Source: an uncultured Clostridia bacterium (GTDB lineage Bacteria > Bacillota_A > Clostridia > Christensenellales > UBA1242). From it: a stretch of DNA of 31,957 nt. The notes under the pieces were generated by a model. It did not search any database. It was not told the origin of the DNA and saw only the letters and a list, made by a program, of their open reading frames with translations. Positions 5,502-12,999 of this stretch are shown here, piece by piece. Each line of letters starts with the position of its first letter. Position 1 is the stretch's first letter. The stretch covers positions 1-31,957 of the forward strand of contig CANRFP010000004.1 in NCBI GenBank assembly GCA_947629895.1, in the 5' to 3' direction. A program made the translations under genes and the position numbers.

Positions 5502-7190
5502 TTATTTTACCAAAGTGAAAGAAGCTGTAAATTTGAAATTGATTGTAATCATGTTTGTTTCATTGTTAATGTCTATATATTTCTTCAAAGAAGCAACATC
5601 ATTCACTTTAACAAGGAAGTCTGCAACTGTTGTATCTTTTGTCAAATTTTCAATAGTAGCAAATCCACCGAAAGCAATCTCGTTGAACACAACTTCATGC
5701 CTTGAATTAGATGGTGTTGCATCATAATAGTGGGCATCATTTATCTTCAAGAATATGCCAAGCGTTGTTTTTGAATCTACGCCGTCTTTTTCAAGATAGA
5801 AACTTCCTTCAAGCTCAGAGCCTCCATCTGTGTAAACAGGGTCATCAATTTCAACTCCATATTTTACTTGGTTACCTGCAACAGCAACAGTATAATTCGT
5901 TTCAAACACAGCAGTAAATGCAAGGGTTTCTTCTTCGTGTTCGTGTTCATCAATGAAAGCGTTCAAAGCGGTTTTCAAATCTTCAACCTCGTCTTGAGTC
6001 AAAACGTTTCCGCTTGCAACCTTAATTCCACTAAATTCATAGAAGAAATAATCTTTTGTGTAATTTCCTTCATTGAAGAAAGGTGCAAGTTTGCTTTGAG
6101 CATTTTCAACGTCATTTACCGTGAAAGTGATTTCGGTTCCGTTATATTCTGCGCCAGCATCAACAGAAAGGTTTGCAGTGTAATTGATAAGTGTGCTTCC
6201 AACATAAATGTCAACTTTATCAACAAAGGTTTCTGTTGTGAAGTCATCGAAAGTTACATCTGTTAAATCATAAGAATCTGGATTGGTTGCTCTCTTAAAT
6301 CCTTCCCACTTATAACCTCTTTCAGCCTCAGCAACTTTGCCATCAGCCACCAAGGAAGCAAATTTTGTTGCATAAACATATGAAGAAGCGGTTTCTTTAA
6401 CAAATTCATCTGTTGCGATTGCAACTTTGTTCATGTTGTTTCTATCTTCATATCTATAATAGTTAATGGTGAACATATCTTTGCCAATCCAGTCGTAAGT
6501 TAAGGTTAAATCTCTTTCGCCTTCAGCAAAATCTCCGCCCAATTCGTTTTTAAATTCTGCACGGCTGTAATGAGCATTTTTGTTTACTTCTTCCCCTTCA
6601 TACAAGCACCAGCCGCCATCTGCACTAATCTTATATTGTTTTGCATTGCTATCATCCAATTCTTTCAATTGTTGTCCATAAACATATTCAGTTGGCCCAG
6701 CTTGTTGTGAAGAAGGGTCCACAGAAACAGTTGTCCCTTGTGACATATTGACATCTGGATCTTCCATATAGTGCCAAGAAAGGTTGTATTTGATAACCTT
6801 AAAAACGGCAACATAAGATTTTCCGTCTTCCATTTTAATGGTGAGTTTGTTTCCATCTCCCAATTTGGCTTGGTCTTGCATTTCATCAGTGTATTCTTCA
6901 CCTTCAAACCAGCCAACAAAATCATAACCAACATTTCTGGCTTCCAAAGTTATAGAGTCCAAGTGGCTTTGAGAAATTTGGAATTTGTTGCTTGTGATAT
7001 CTTGGCCGTTGTATCTAACAGCTGCCAAAGCATCAGTGCTGCCTGGGTCTGCCGAGTCTATTGTATAGATTGTAATGTTAACAATGGCGTCAACAGAATA
7101 ATATGCAGCAAAGGCAGTTCCAACCATAGTGAGTGGAATAAGAACAACCAAAGCGCAAATAACTAAGATTTTTGATAGTGTTCTTGACAT
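5502..7190 (-). CDS. Secreted protein with InlB-type repeat
   Basis: This 562-aa protein starts at ATG 7190 after AGGAGG. Residues 1-29 form a signal peptide: MSRTLSKIL, a hydrophobic core, then AFA-AYY. The region about 75-130 ends in NVGYDFVGWFEG, the signature of InlB/Listeria-Bacteroides (Flg_new-type) beta-grasp repeats, and weaker copies may follow (YKWEGFKRA near 295). The rest is beta-rich, acidic and Tyr/Asn/Thr rich. There is no LPXTG signal, transmembrane tail or SLH domain, so anchoring is unclear and it may be released. It is read from its own promoter just left of tRNA-Val in a monocistronic unit. Adhesion or surface display is the usual suggestion for such proteins. Confidence 0.7.
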   Translation of the reverse strand: MSRTLSKILVICALVVLIPLTMVGTAFAAYYSVDAIVNITIYTIDSADPGSTDALAAVRYNGQDITSNKFQISQSHLDSITLEARNVGYDFVGWFEGEEYTDEMQDQAKLGDGNKLTIKMEDGKSYVAVFKVIKYNLSWHYMEDPDVNMSQGTTVSVDPSSQQAGPTEYVYGQQLKELDDSNAKQYKISADGGWCLYEGEEVNKNAHYSRAEFKNELGGDFAEGERDLTLTYDWIGKDMFTINYYRYEDRNNMNKVAIATDEFVKETASSYVYATKFASLVADGKVAEAERGYKWEGFKRATNPDSYDLTDVTFDDFTTETFVDKVDIYVGSTLINYTANLSVDAGAEYNGTEITFTVNDVENAQSKLAPFFNEGNYTKDYFFYEFSGIKVASGNVLTQDEVEDLKTALNAFIDEHEHEEETLAFTAVFETNYTVAVAGNQVKYGVEIDDPVYTDGGSELEGSFYLEKDGVDSKTTLGIFLKINDAHYYDATPSNSRHEVVFNEIAFGGFATIENLTKDTTVADFLVKVNDVASLKKYIDINNETNMITINFKFTASFTLVK

Positions 7191-7213
7191 AAAAAACCTC
7201 CTACGTTGCCTCT

Positions 7214-7242
7214 ATTATAACACATCGATTTTTTTAATTCAA
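7214..7242 (-). promoter_or_regulatory. SigA promoter of the secreted repeat protein
   Basis: On the - strand TTGAAT (7242-7237) and TATAAT (7219-7214) are 17 bp apart with a TG two bases before the -10 (extended -10). The start codon lies 23 bp downstream. Confidence 0.75.
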
Positions 7243-7332
7243 TAGCAAAATGAAAATTTTTTTGAAAATTTTAACTTTTTTTTTGCTATTCTCAGCCCAA
7301 AACAGGCAAAAATGCCAAGATTTAGGCAAAAA

Positions 7333-8076
7333 TCAGCCGTCCATAATCATTTTGTCAGCAATTAAGGCAATGAGTTCGCCATTTGTTGGCTTCTCATTTC
7401 TATTATATATCTTCAAACCAAAAATATTGTTAATATTTTCTATTTTCCCTCTGTTCCAAGCAACCTCAATGGCGTGGCGCATTCCTCTTTCCACCTTGCT
7501 GGAACTTGTTTCAAAGCGCTCCGCAATGGTTGGATAAAGTTTTTTGGTGATTGAGCCAATAATTTCCGGCTCTTCAACCGCAAGTTTAACCGCCTCACGC
7601 AAAAATTGATAGCCCTTAATGTGGGCAGGAATGCCAATGCTAATAAAAATGTTGGAAATTTTTTCGTCAAGTTGTTTGTTTTCGCTTTGGGATTTTCCGT
7701 TGTCCAAAACCTCAACAATTCGGCTTTCCAAGTTCTCTGGCGAAACAGGTTTCACCATGAAATAACTTGCCCCCGATTGAATGGCTTTTGTAACAAATCC
7801 GCTGTGAGAAAGATTGGAAACAAAGAAAACCTTTGGCATTTTGTCTTTAAGTTCTCTAATTTTGTCCAAAACTGCAAAGCCGTCAAGGCCGGAAAGCATA
7901 ACTTCCATAATCAAAACATCTGGCTTTAGCGCGGCAACCTCTTCTGCCACCTTCACGCCGTCAGCGCACGAGCCAACAAATTCAAAATTTTCGTTTTGCC
8001 TAAAGTATTCAATAATTTCCTCAGTTGTGTCAGCGATGTAAATTCTGGTTGGTTTCTTTTCTTTAATCTTTTCCAT
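7333..8076 (-). CDS. spo0A: Spo0A-type sporulation master regulator with degenerate receiver
   Basis: The start is ATG 8076 (MEKIKEKK), after AAAGGAG; an upstream in-frame start has no ribosome site. The 247-aa protein has an N-terminal receiver (about 10-125) and a C-terminal Spo0A DNA-binding domain (about 140-240) that is strongly conserved: IPAHIKGYQFLREAV, GSITKKLYP and the recognition helix in SSSKVERGMRHAIEVAW. In the receiver the phosphoacceptor Asp is replaced by Glu58 (DVLIMEVML where DVLVLDIIMP is expected), the second acidic-pocket Asp is Thr17 (IADTT), and the switch Thr is Ser87; K109 is kept. The protein should still bind 0A boxes but cannot be phosphorylated on Asp in the usual way. 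It is followed by no co-directional partner gene. Confidence 0.9.
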   Translation of the reverse strand: MEKIKEKKPTRIYIADTTEEIIEYFRQNENFEFVGSCADGVKVAEEVAALKPDVLIMEVMLSGLDGFAVLDKIRELKDKMPKVFFVSNLSHSGFVTKAIQSGASYFMVKPVSPENLESRIVEVLDNGKSQSENKQLDEKISNIFISIGIPAHIKGYQFLREAVKLAVEEPEIIGSITKKLYPTIAERFETSSSKVERGMRHAIEVAWNRGKIENINNIFGLKIYNRNEKPTNGELIALIADKMIMDG

Positions 8077-8163
8077 AATAATCTCCTTTAAAATAAGTGT
8101 TCTGCAAAACAAGAAAAGATTAACACACGTTTGGCCAAATAAAAAACGGAAAATTGCTTGTTA

Positions 8164-8191
8164 TTGTCGCAAGAAAAATAAACTTGTCGAA
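8164..8191 (+). promoter_or_regulatory. Two 0A-box-like sites upstream of spo0A
   Basis: TTGTCGAA at 8184-8191 matches the Spo0A-box core TGTCGAA exactly and TTGTCGCA at 8164-8171 differs by one base. They are direct repeats exactly 20 bp apart, on the same face of the helix, about 90-115 bp upstream of the spo0A start. This fits autoregulation by Spo0A. Confidence 0.6.
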
Positions 8192-8325
8192 ACAACACAA
8201 AATGCCCAAAAGTTTAAGAAAATCGCAAGAATTTCCACAATGCAAGTCAAAACTTATCAAAATTTGACTTGATTTGTTTTGAGTTTGCATGTGCGCGTGA
8301 TAATATATAGAAAGGAGAAAAAAAT

Positions 8326-8964
8326 ATGAAATTAACAAAGTTTCCACAAAGTTGCATGATGATTGAAACACTTGGGCAAAAAATTTTGGTTGACCCAAGC
8401 ATGACAAAATATGATGAAAAATTTTTAAATGTTTGGCAAAAGGCTGATGCTGTTTTGGTGACCCATAGGCACAGCGACCACATAAATCCAATTGCCCTAA
8501 AACAAATAAAAGCACCCATTTACAGCACAAATGAAGTGCAAACATTTAATCCCGACTTAAAAATAAACATTGTCAAATCTGGGCAAACTCTCACAATAGG
8601 GCAAGTTAAAGTTGAAGTTGTGAAGGCAGTGCACGGCTTTATGATGCCAGCCGGCGAAATCAAAGAAAACGTTGGCTTTATTGTGGATGACGGGCAAACG
8701 AGGCTCTACATCACCAGCGACACAATAAGGTTTAAAAACGATTACAAAGCGGATGTGATATTTGCAGATATAACCGCCTTTGATGCATCAATGAACTTGT
8801 GGGGAGCCTGCCAAACAATGAAAGAAGTTGGCGCACATCTTATGATTGTTGCCCATCAAGACACGGGAATGATGAAGTATGAAAAAGCGCAAATTGAGAA
8901 CTATTTAAAATCGCAAAATGTAAACTACATCATCCCAGAAATTATGCAAACTTTTGAAATATAA
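8326..8964 (+). CDS. Metallo-beta-lactamase-fold hydrolase (UPF0173/UlaG-like)
   Basis: The 212-aa protein starts at ATG 8326 after AAAGGAG. The zinc-binding motif THRHSDH gives H47, H49, D51 and H52; H103 (AVHGF), D132 (YITSDT) and H177 (VAHQD) complete a two-metal site. Short single-domain proteins of this kind are listed as UPF0173 or UlaG-like hydrolases; substrates are unknown in most cases. It is divergent from spo0A, shares its 249-bp upstream region including the 0A-like sites, and is followed by a strong terminator, so it is monocistronic. Regulation by Spo0A is possible but unproven. Confidence 0.8.
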   Translation: MKLTKFPQSCMMIETLGQKILVDPSMTKYDEKFLNVWQKADAVLVTHRHSDHINPIALKQIKAPIYSTNEVQTFNPDLKINIVKSGQTLTIGQVKVEVVKAVHGFMMPAGEIKENVGFIVDDGQTRLYITSDTIRFKNDYKADVIFADITAFDASMNLWGACQTMKEVGAHLMIVAHQDTGMMKYEKAQIENYLKSQNVNYIIPEIMQTFEI

Positions 8965-8978
8965 ACAGCAAAAAGAAA

Positions 8979-9005
8979 AATACAGCAAAGCCGCTGTATT
9001 TTTTT
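8979..9005. terminator. Bidirectional terminator between hydrolase and rpsI
   Basis: AATACAGC (8979-8986) pairs with GCTGTATT (8993-9000) around a 6-nt loop, followed by a T-run on the + strand and preceded by A's for the convergent rplM-rpsI transcript. Confidence 0.85.
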
Positions 9006-9037
9006 GTATTTTACATTCAAAAACACCTTCAATTTGA

Positions 9038-9445
9038 TTATCTCTTTGAGAATTGTGGTGCTTTTCTTGCTTTTTTAAGACCATATTTCTTTCTTTCTTT
9101 CATTCTTGGGTCACGAGTTAAGAAGCCTGCGTCTTTAAGTTCTTTTCTGTAAGTTTCATTTGCCAAAACAAGTGCTCTTGCAATTCCGTGACAAATTGCT
9201 CCTGCTTGACCAGAAATTCCGCCACCGATAACATTTACAGTGATGTCAAATTTGTCTGCTGTGCCTGTGAGTGCAAGTGGTTGTTTTGCAATCAACAGAA
9301 GTGTGTCTCTTTGAAGGTATTCAGAAATTTCTCTTCCGTTAACTTCAATCTTTCCTGTTCCAGCAGTCAAACGAACTCTTGCGATTGATTTTTTTCTTCT
9401 TCCTGTGGCAACGAATGTGCCTTTGTTTTGTTTCTTTTCAGCCAT
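9038..9445 (-). CDS. rpsI: 30S ribosomal protein S9
   Basis: The 135-aa product carries the S9 pattern: [14 protein letters not shown] at the start, IAKQPLALT and [19 protein letters not shown] in the middle, and the basic tail [12 protein letters not shown]...APQFSKR whose end reaches the ribosomal P site. Length and sequence are typical. Its ATG overlaps the stop codon of rplM by one base (TAATG), so translation is coupled, the standard rplM-rpsI operon. Confidence 0.98.
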   Translation of the reverse strand: MAEKKQNKGTFVATGRRKKSIARVRLTAGTGKIEVNGREISEYLQRDTLLLIAKQPLALTGTADKFDITVNVIGGGISGQAGAICHGIARALVLANETYRKELKDAGFLTRDPRMKERKKYGLKKARKAPQFSKR

Positions 9446-9888
9446 TATTCAATCACTCCTTTTAAGGTTATAAGTTCTGGGTTTTGAGCCTGCTGTTTGT
9501 GATTTGCATCTTTATAAACATGAAGCCTTGTGAATTGCTTTCTTCCCAAAGTTGTTTTTGGAAGCATGCCTTTAACTGCAAGTTCAATTGCTCTGTCAGA
9601 TTTTTCTGCCATCATTCTGTCATAACCAACTTCTTTAAGCCCACCAATGTAACCTGTGTGATAACGATGAACTTTTTGCTCTAATTTCTTGCCTGTGAGC
9701 ACAACCTTATCAGAGTTGATAACCACAACAAAATCTCCTGTGTCAACATGAGGTGTGTATATTGTTTTATTTTTTCCAGTCAAAATGTCGGCAACTTGGC
9801 TTGCAAGACGGCCAAGTGGCATGTTTGTGGCATCAACAAGAAACCATCTTCTTTCAACAGTGGCTGGGTTTGCCATATAAGTTTTCAT
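9445..9888 (-). CDS. rplM: 50S ribosomal protein L13
   Basis: The 147-aa protein starts at ATG 9888 after ATAGGAG and has the L13 landmarks [19 protein letters not shown], the [16 protein letters not shown] strand and the [10 protein letters not shown] segment. It is a 50S assembly protein and, in some Firmicutes, the repressor of its own mRNA leader. The first gene of the rplM-rpsI operon, it has a leader of roughly 115 nt with several hairpins. Confidence 0.98.
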   Translation of the reverse strand: MKTYMANPATVERRWFLVDATNMPLGRLASQVADILTGKNKTIYTPHVDTGDFVVVINSDKVVLTGKKLEQKVHRYHTGYIGGLKEVGYDRMMAEKSDRAIELAVKGMLPKTTLGRKQFTRLHVYKDANHKQQAQNPELITLKGVIE

Positions 9889-10005
9889 TTTTTTCTCCTA
9901 TAAAATTATTGCACAACGCTTTGCCAGTTAAGGTTATGCCGCTTAAACGCAAGAAGCCAATTTTCATTGGGGCTAACAATAAAAATCGCCTTTTTGAGTA
10001 AAGAC
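9889..10005 (-). promoter_or_regulatory. Structured rplM leader, candidate L13 leader
   Basis: From the predicted start near 10005 the - strand leader folds first into a 9-bp hairpin (AATCGTCTT with AAGGCGATT) followed by a T-run, which looks like an attenuator, then CCAAT/ATTGG and a longer region ending at the ribosome site. Leader-based autoregulation by L13 is known in Firmicutes; I cannot confirm that this matches that RNA family. Confidence 0.4.
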
Positions 10006-10011
10006 GATTAT

Positions 10012-10040
10012 ATTTTATAGATTTCAACATTATTTGTCAA
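10012..10040 (-). promoter_or_regulatory. Promoter of rplM-rpsI
   Basis: On the - strand TTGACA (10040-10035) and TAAAAT (10017-10012) are 17 bp apart; a second TATAAT-like stretch follows directly. Confidence 0.75.
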
Positions 10041-10066
10041 GCATTTATTTAAAATTTCTTGAAAAT

Positions 10067-10717
10067 TTATGCAAAAGCCCTTTCCTGTGCTGTATCTATT
10101 CTTGAAACTTCACTTCTTCTTGAATGCTCTCCCTGCGACAAAGTTGCCCCTTCATTTGAAACAAGTTTTGCATAGGTTATGTTTAAATTCACAAGCGCAT
10201 TAAAAATGGTTTGTTTTTCTTCAAGAGTGCTTTCGCCAGCAATATAGCCCGCAATGAGTTTGTCTATTGCGTTTTCGTATGTAGCAGCAAGATTGTTCAA
10301 TTTGTAATTTTTTTCCAAAGTGTTAACGGCGCCATCAATTTTCTTTTGGTCATAGGCCGTTCCAACAAGAGGCGTTGTTTGGTTAAGCAAAATCAAAAGC
10401 CCTTTTTCCGTTGCCATAGTTCTGTTGCTCAAATCTTTTATTTCCCAAACACAATTATCCATAACGCTTTGAAGCGCAGCCGAGTAATCTCCTCCATTTT
10501 CAACATCTTTCAAAATTTCAACAAGGTCCTTCTTAAAAAAGTCTGTTGGCTTTTCTTTTTTCTTAACAAGGAAGTTTCTGTTATATTTCGCAAGCAAATA
10601 CAGAAAATTTGATTGTGCTTGCGCAAGGCTGACAACCATTTTGCCATTTTGATACACCGGCTTGATGTGTCCCGCATCATCAAAATCAATCAATCCATAC
10701 ATATTCACAAAATTCAT
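10067..10717 (-). CDS. Hypothetical protein, 216 aa
   Basis: The frame starts at ATG 10717 after AAAAGGAG. The protein begins MNFVNMYGLIDFDDAG and is largely helical, with a Lys-rich patch (LVKKKEKPTDFFKK) and a C-terminal polar tail (EHSRRSEVSRIDTAQERAFA). No signal peptide, membrane segment, Cys pair or catalytic motif is seen. It stands alone between the rplM promoter and the terminator of the murC operon. I do not recognise it; ribosome site and codon usage make it a real gene. Confidence 0.75.
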   Translation of the reverse strand: MNFVNMYGLIDFDDAGHIKPVYQNGKMVVSLAQAQSNFLYLLAKYNRNFLVKKKEKPTDFFKKDLVEILKDVENGGDYSAALQSVMDNCVWEIKDLSNRTMATEKGLLILLNQTTPLVGTAYDQKKIDGAVNTLEKNYKLNNLAATYENAIDKLIAGYIAGESTLEEKQTIFNALVNLNITYAKLVSNEGATLSQGEHSRRSEVSRIDTAQERAFA

Positions 10718-10753
10718 AACACACTCTCCTTTTAACTAATTTCATTCTAACAC

Positions 10754-10801
10754 AAAAAAATGAATAAACCAAACAATTTTTGCATATTTATTCATTTTTT
10801 T
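10754..10801. terminator. Long AT-rich terminator hairpin after the mur operon
   Basis: AAAAAAATGAATAAA (10754-10768) pairs perfectly with 10787-10801 over 15 bp; the A/T ends supply a U-run in either direction. It lies downstream of the murC-murF-like operon. Confidence 0.55.
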
Positions 10802-10860
10802 GATAAAAATTTTTTATGAATTTGGTTAAATCAATATATGGTATATTAGAAAAAATAATA

Positions 10861-12264
10861 CTACTTTATATTGTCTGGAAAGTCATTTTCAAAAAGCACC
10901 ACATCACCCTTTTTAATAATCTTTTTTAAAATTTGCTGCTGTTCTTGCCTTGTTTTTGCGAAATAAATTTCTGGCAAGTCACTTGCGCCCGCAAGCAAAG
11001 CCTCTCGGTTTGTTTCGTTCATAATCACAAAAATGTCGCAAACTTTTGCCGCAAGCCTCCCCGCCTCAAAGTTGGCATTATACTGCTGCTTGCCAAGTTC
11101 AACAAGGCCCGGTGACACCAAAATTTTTCTTCCTTCAAAACTTGAAAGCACTGTGAGCGCCTCTTTAAAGCCCTCAACATTTGAATTGTAACTGTCATCC
11201 AAACAAGTTACAAAATCGGTTTTTATAAGTTCCAATCGGTGAGCAATCGGCTGCGCCTGGGCAATCCCCTTAACAATTCCAAAAGCGGTTTCGCCCAAAA
11301 GATAGGCCATAGACGCGGCAACAACAATGTTGTCTATGTTCGCCTTGCCCAAAAGCTTTGTTTTGCATGAATATTCTTTTTTATCCAAAACCAAAGTGAA
11401 CTCAGAGCCTTCGGAAGTGCTTGTTATGTTTTTGGCATAAGCAAAACTTCCTTCTTCGCAAACCAAATATTTTTTTCTGGAAAACCGATTGTAAAGTTTT
11501 TTGGTGGATTTGCTTTTTCCATTGAACACAACAAACTCTTTGGCATTTTCACACAACTCATATTTGGTGTTCTCAATGTTTTCAATGCTTCCAAAAGTTT
11601 GCAAGTGGCAATTTCCAATTGGGGTCAAAATTCCAAAGTCCACTCCAACAAGTTTTGCCAAAAATTCTATATCCCCACTTTGCCTCGCCCCAAATTCAAC
11701 AATAAAGAAATCGTCAGTTTCTTTTAGCTGTTCAAGAATTGTTTTGCAAATTCCCATTGGAGTGTTAAAACTTTTTGGCGTGGCACACACATCAAACTCA
11801 ACTTTCAAAATGTCATACAAAATATGCTTTGTTGTTGTTTTTCCAAAACTTCCTGTTATGGCAATTTTTTTGCACTTCATTTTGGCAAGTTTCTTTTTTG
11901 CCTTTTTTATAAAACTTCTTTTAATCAAATTTTCAACCGGCAGCATCACAAAAAATGAAAGAAAAATTGTGGCGGGACTTAAAATTAAAATCAAAATTGC
12001 AATCACAAATTGCAGCCAAAAAATTGGAATTAAACCAAAAATCATCAAAAAAATCGCAAATTTTAGCAAAAAATCGCAAAAAAACAGCCTTTTTATGCGT
12101 TTTGTGATGTTTAAAGGTGTTTTTTTGCCAAAGGCAAAATTTAAGTTTATCGTTTTGAAAAACATGTTTTTAAGTTTGTAAGATTCAAGTTGATAGGTTT
12201 TTATATATATTAGGTCAAGCACAAAATTCACACAAGAAAACACAAACGCATAAAGAATAAACAT
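10861..12264 (-). CDS. Membrane-anchored MurF-like Mur ligase
   Basis: The 467-aa protein starts at ATG 12264 after AAGGAGG. Residues 1-22 and about 60-110 are hydrophobic (two to three membrane helices), where MurF normally has its soluble UDP-binding domain. A complete Mur ligase follows: P-loop GSFGKTTTK (138-146), TPKSFNTPMG (162-171), VEFGARQSGDI (189-199), GNCHLQTFGS and the MurF-like DDSYNSN motif in the C-terminal domain. MurF adds D-Ala-D-Ala to UDP-MurNAc-tripeptide in the cytoplasm; membrane anchoring suggests either a MurF working at the membrane or a ligase acting on lipid-linked muropeptide. It follows the hydrolase and murC by 9-bp gaps, one operon. Confidence 0.8.
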   Translation of the reverse strand: MFILYAFVFSCVNFVLDLIYIKTYQLESYKLKNMFFKTINLNFAFGKKTPLNITKRIKRLFFCDFLLKFAIFLMIFGLIPIFWLQFVIAILILILSPATIFLSFFVMLPVENLIKRSFIKKAKKKLAKMKCKKIAITGSFGKTTTKHILYDILKVEFDVCATPKSFNTPMGICKTILEQLKETDDFFIVEFGARQSGDIEFLAKLVGVDFGILTPIGNCHLQTFGSIENIENTKYELCENAKEFVVFNGKSKSTKKLYNRFSRKKYLVCEEGSFAYAKNITSTSEGSEFTLVLDKKEYSCKTKLLGKANIDNIVVAASMAYLLGETAFGIVKGIAQAQPIAHRLELIKTDFVTCLDDSYNSNVEGFKEALTVLSSFEGRKILVSPGLVELGKQQYNANFEAGRLAAKVCDIFVIMNETNREALLAGASDLPEIYFAKTRQEQQQILKKIIKKGDVVLFENDFPDNIK

Positions 12265-12273
12265 ATTTCCTCC

Positions 12274-12990
12274 TTAGTTCAAAAAGTTTTTAACCGCCTC
12301 CAAAAATTCAAGTTTTCTGTCCAAAAAACAAAAGTGTCCACAGTTTGGCAGAAGCAAAAGAGTGCTGTTTTTTATTTTTTTGTTTAGACGCTTTGCCATG
12401 TAAATTGGCGTGACTTCATCCTCCTCACCAAAAATTATTAAAGTTTGCGCGGATATGTTTGGCAAAAAATCATCAAGGTGGGTGTTCACAACATTTGTGA
12501 AAATTTTTCTCATATTTGGCGAAAGAGCAAGATAATCTCGGCTTCCATATTTTGATGTGTCCAAACCCATTTTTTTCTTTATTTTATAAGTCCAAACTTT
12601 GATGTAATAATTAGGTTTGCGCTTTGGCCTCAAGCCGGCACTGTCCACAAGCACCACTTTGTTTGTTTGGCTTTTGCAAACCGCCGCAATGATAATTGCC
12701 ACTCTCCCGCCAAACGAATGCCCAATAAGGTTGAATTTTTTTATTCCCAAATGTTGGCACAAGGATATGACCATGTTTGCATATGTGAAAATTGTCCAAT
12801 CTGCAATGTCCTTGCTGCTCCTCCCAAAAGGCGGAAAGTCAACAAAAAGGCAACTGTCTTTTAAAACTCTGTTGCAAAACATAAGGCTGTTATGGTCGCA
12901 CCCCCAACCGTGCATAAAAATGTTCACCACTTCGCTTTTGCGGTCAAAAAATCTATAAAAAATTGTTGCATCTCGAAACTTTTTATTCAT
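12274..12990 (-). CDS. Alpha/beta hydrolase in the mur operon
   Basis: The 238-aa enzyme has a standard alpha/beta hydrolase layout: oxyanion motif HGWG (27-30), nucleophile elbow GHSFGG with S92, acid D191 in GEEDEVTP and H219 in NCGHF. No signal peptide is present, so it acts in the cytoplasm. It lies between murC and the MurF-like gene with 9-bp gaps on either side, which ties it to cell-envelope precursor metabolism. The substrate (an ester, thioester or peptide) cannot be read from sequence. Similarity is to the broad hydrolase class, not to a specific named enzyme. Confidence 0.85.
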   Translation of the reverse strand: MNKKFRDATIFYRFFDRKSEVVNIFMHGWGCDHNSLMFCNRVLKDSCLFVDFPPFGRSSKDIADWTIFTYANMVISLCQHLGIKKFNLIGHSFGGRVAIIIAAVCKSQTNKVVLVDSAGLRPKRKPNYYIKVWTYKIKKKMGLDTSKYGSRDYLALSPNMRKIFTNVVNTHLDDFLPNISAQTLIIFGEEDEVTPIYMAKRLNKKIKNSTLLLLPNCGHFCFLDRKLEFLEAVKNFLN

Positions 12991-12999
12991 AAATCCATT

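Noticed and set aside
10211..10612. Long opposite-strand reading within the 10067-10717 gene
   Set aside because: No ribosome site and Phe/Asn-rich shadow composition.
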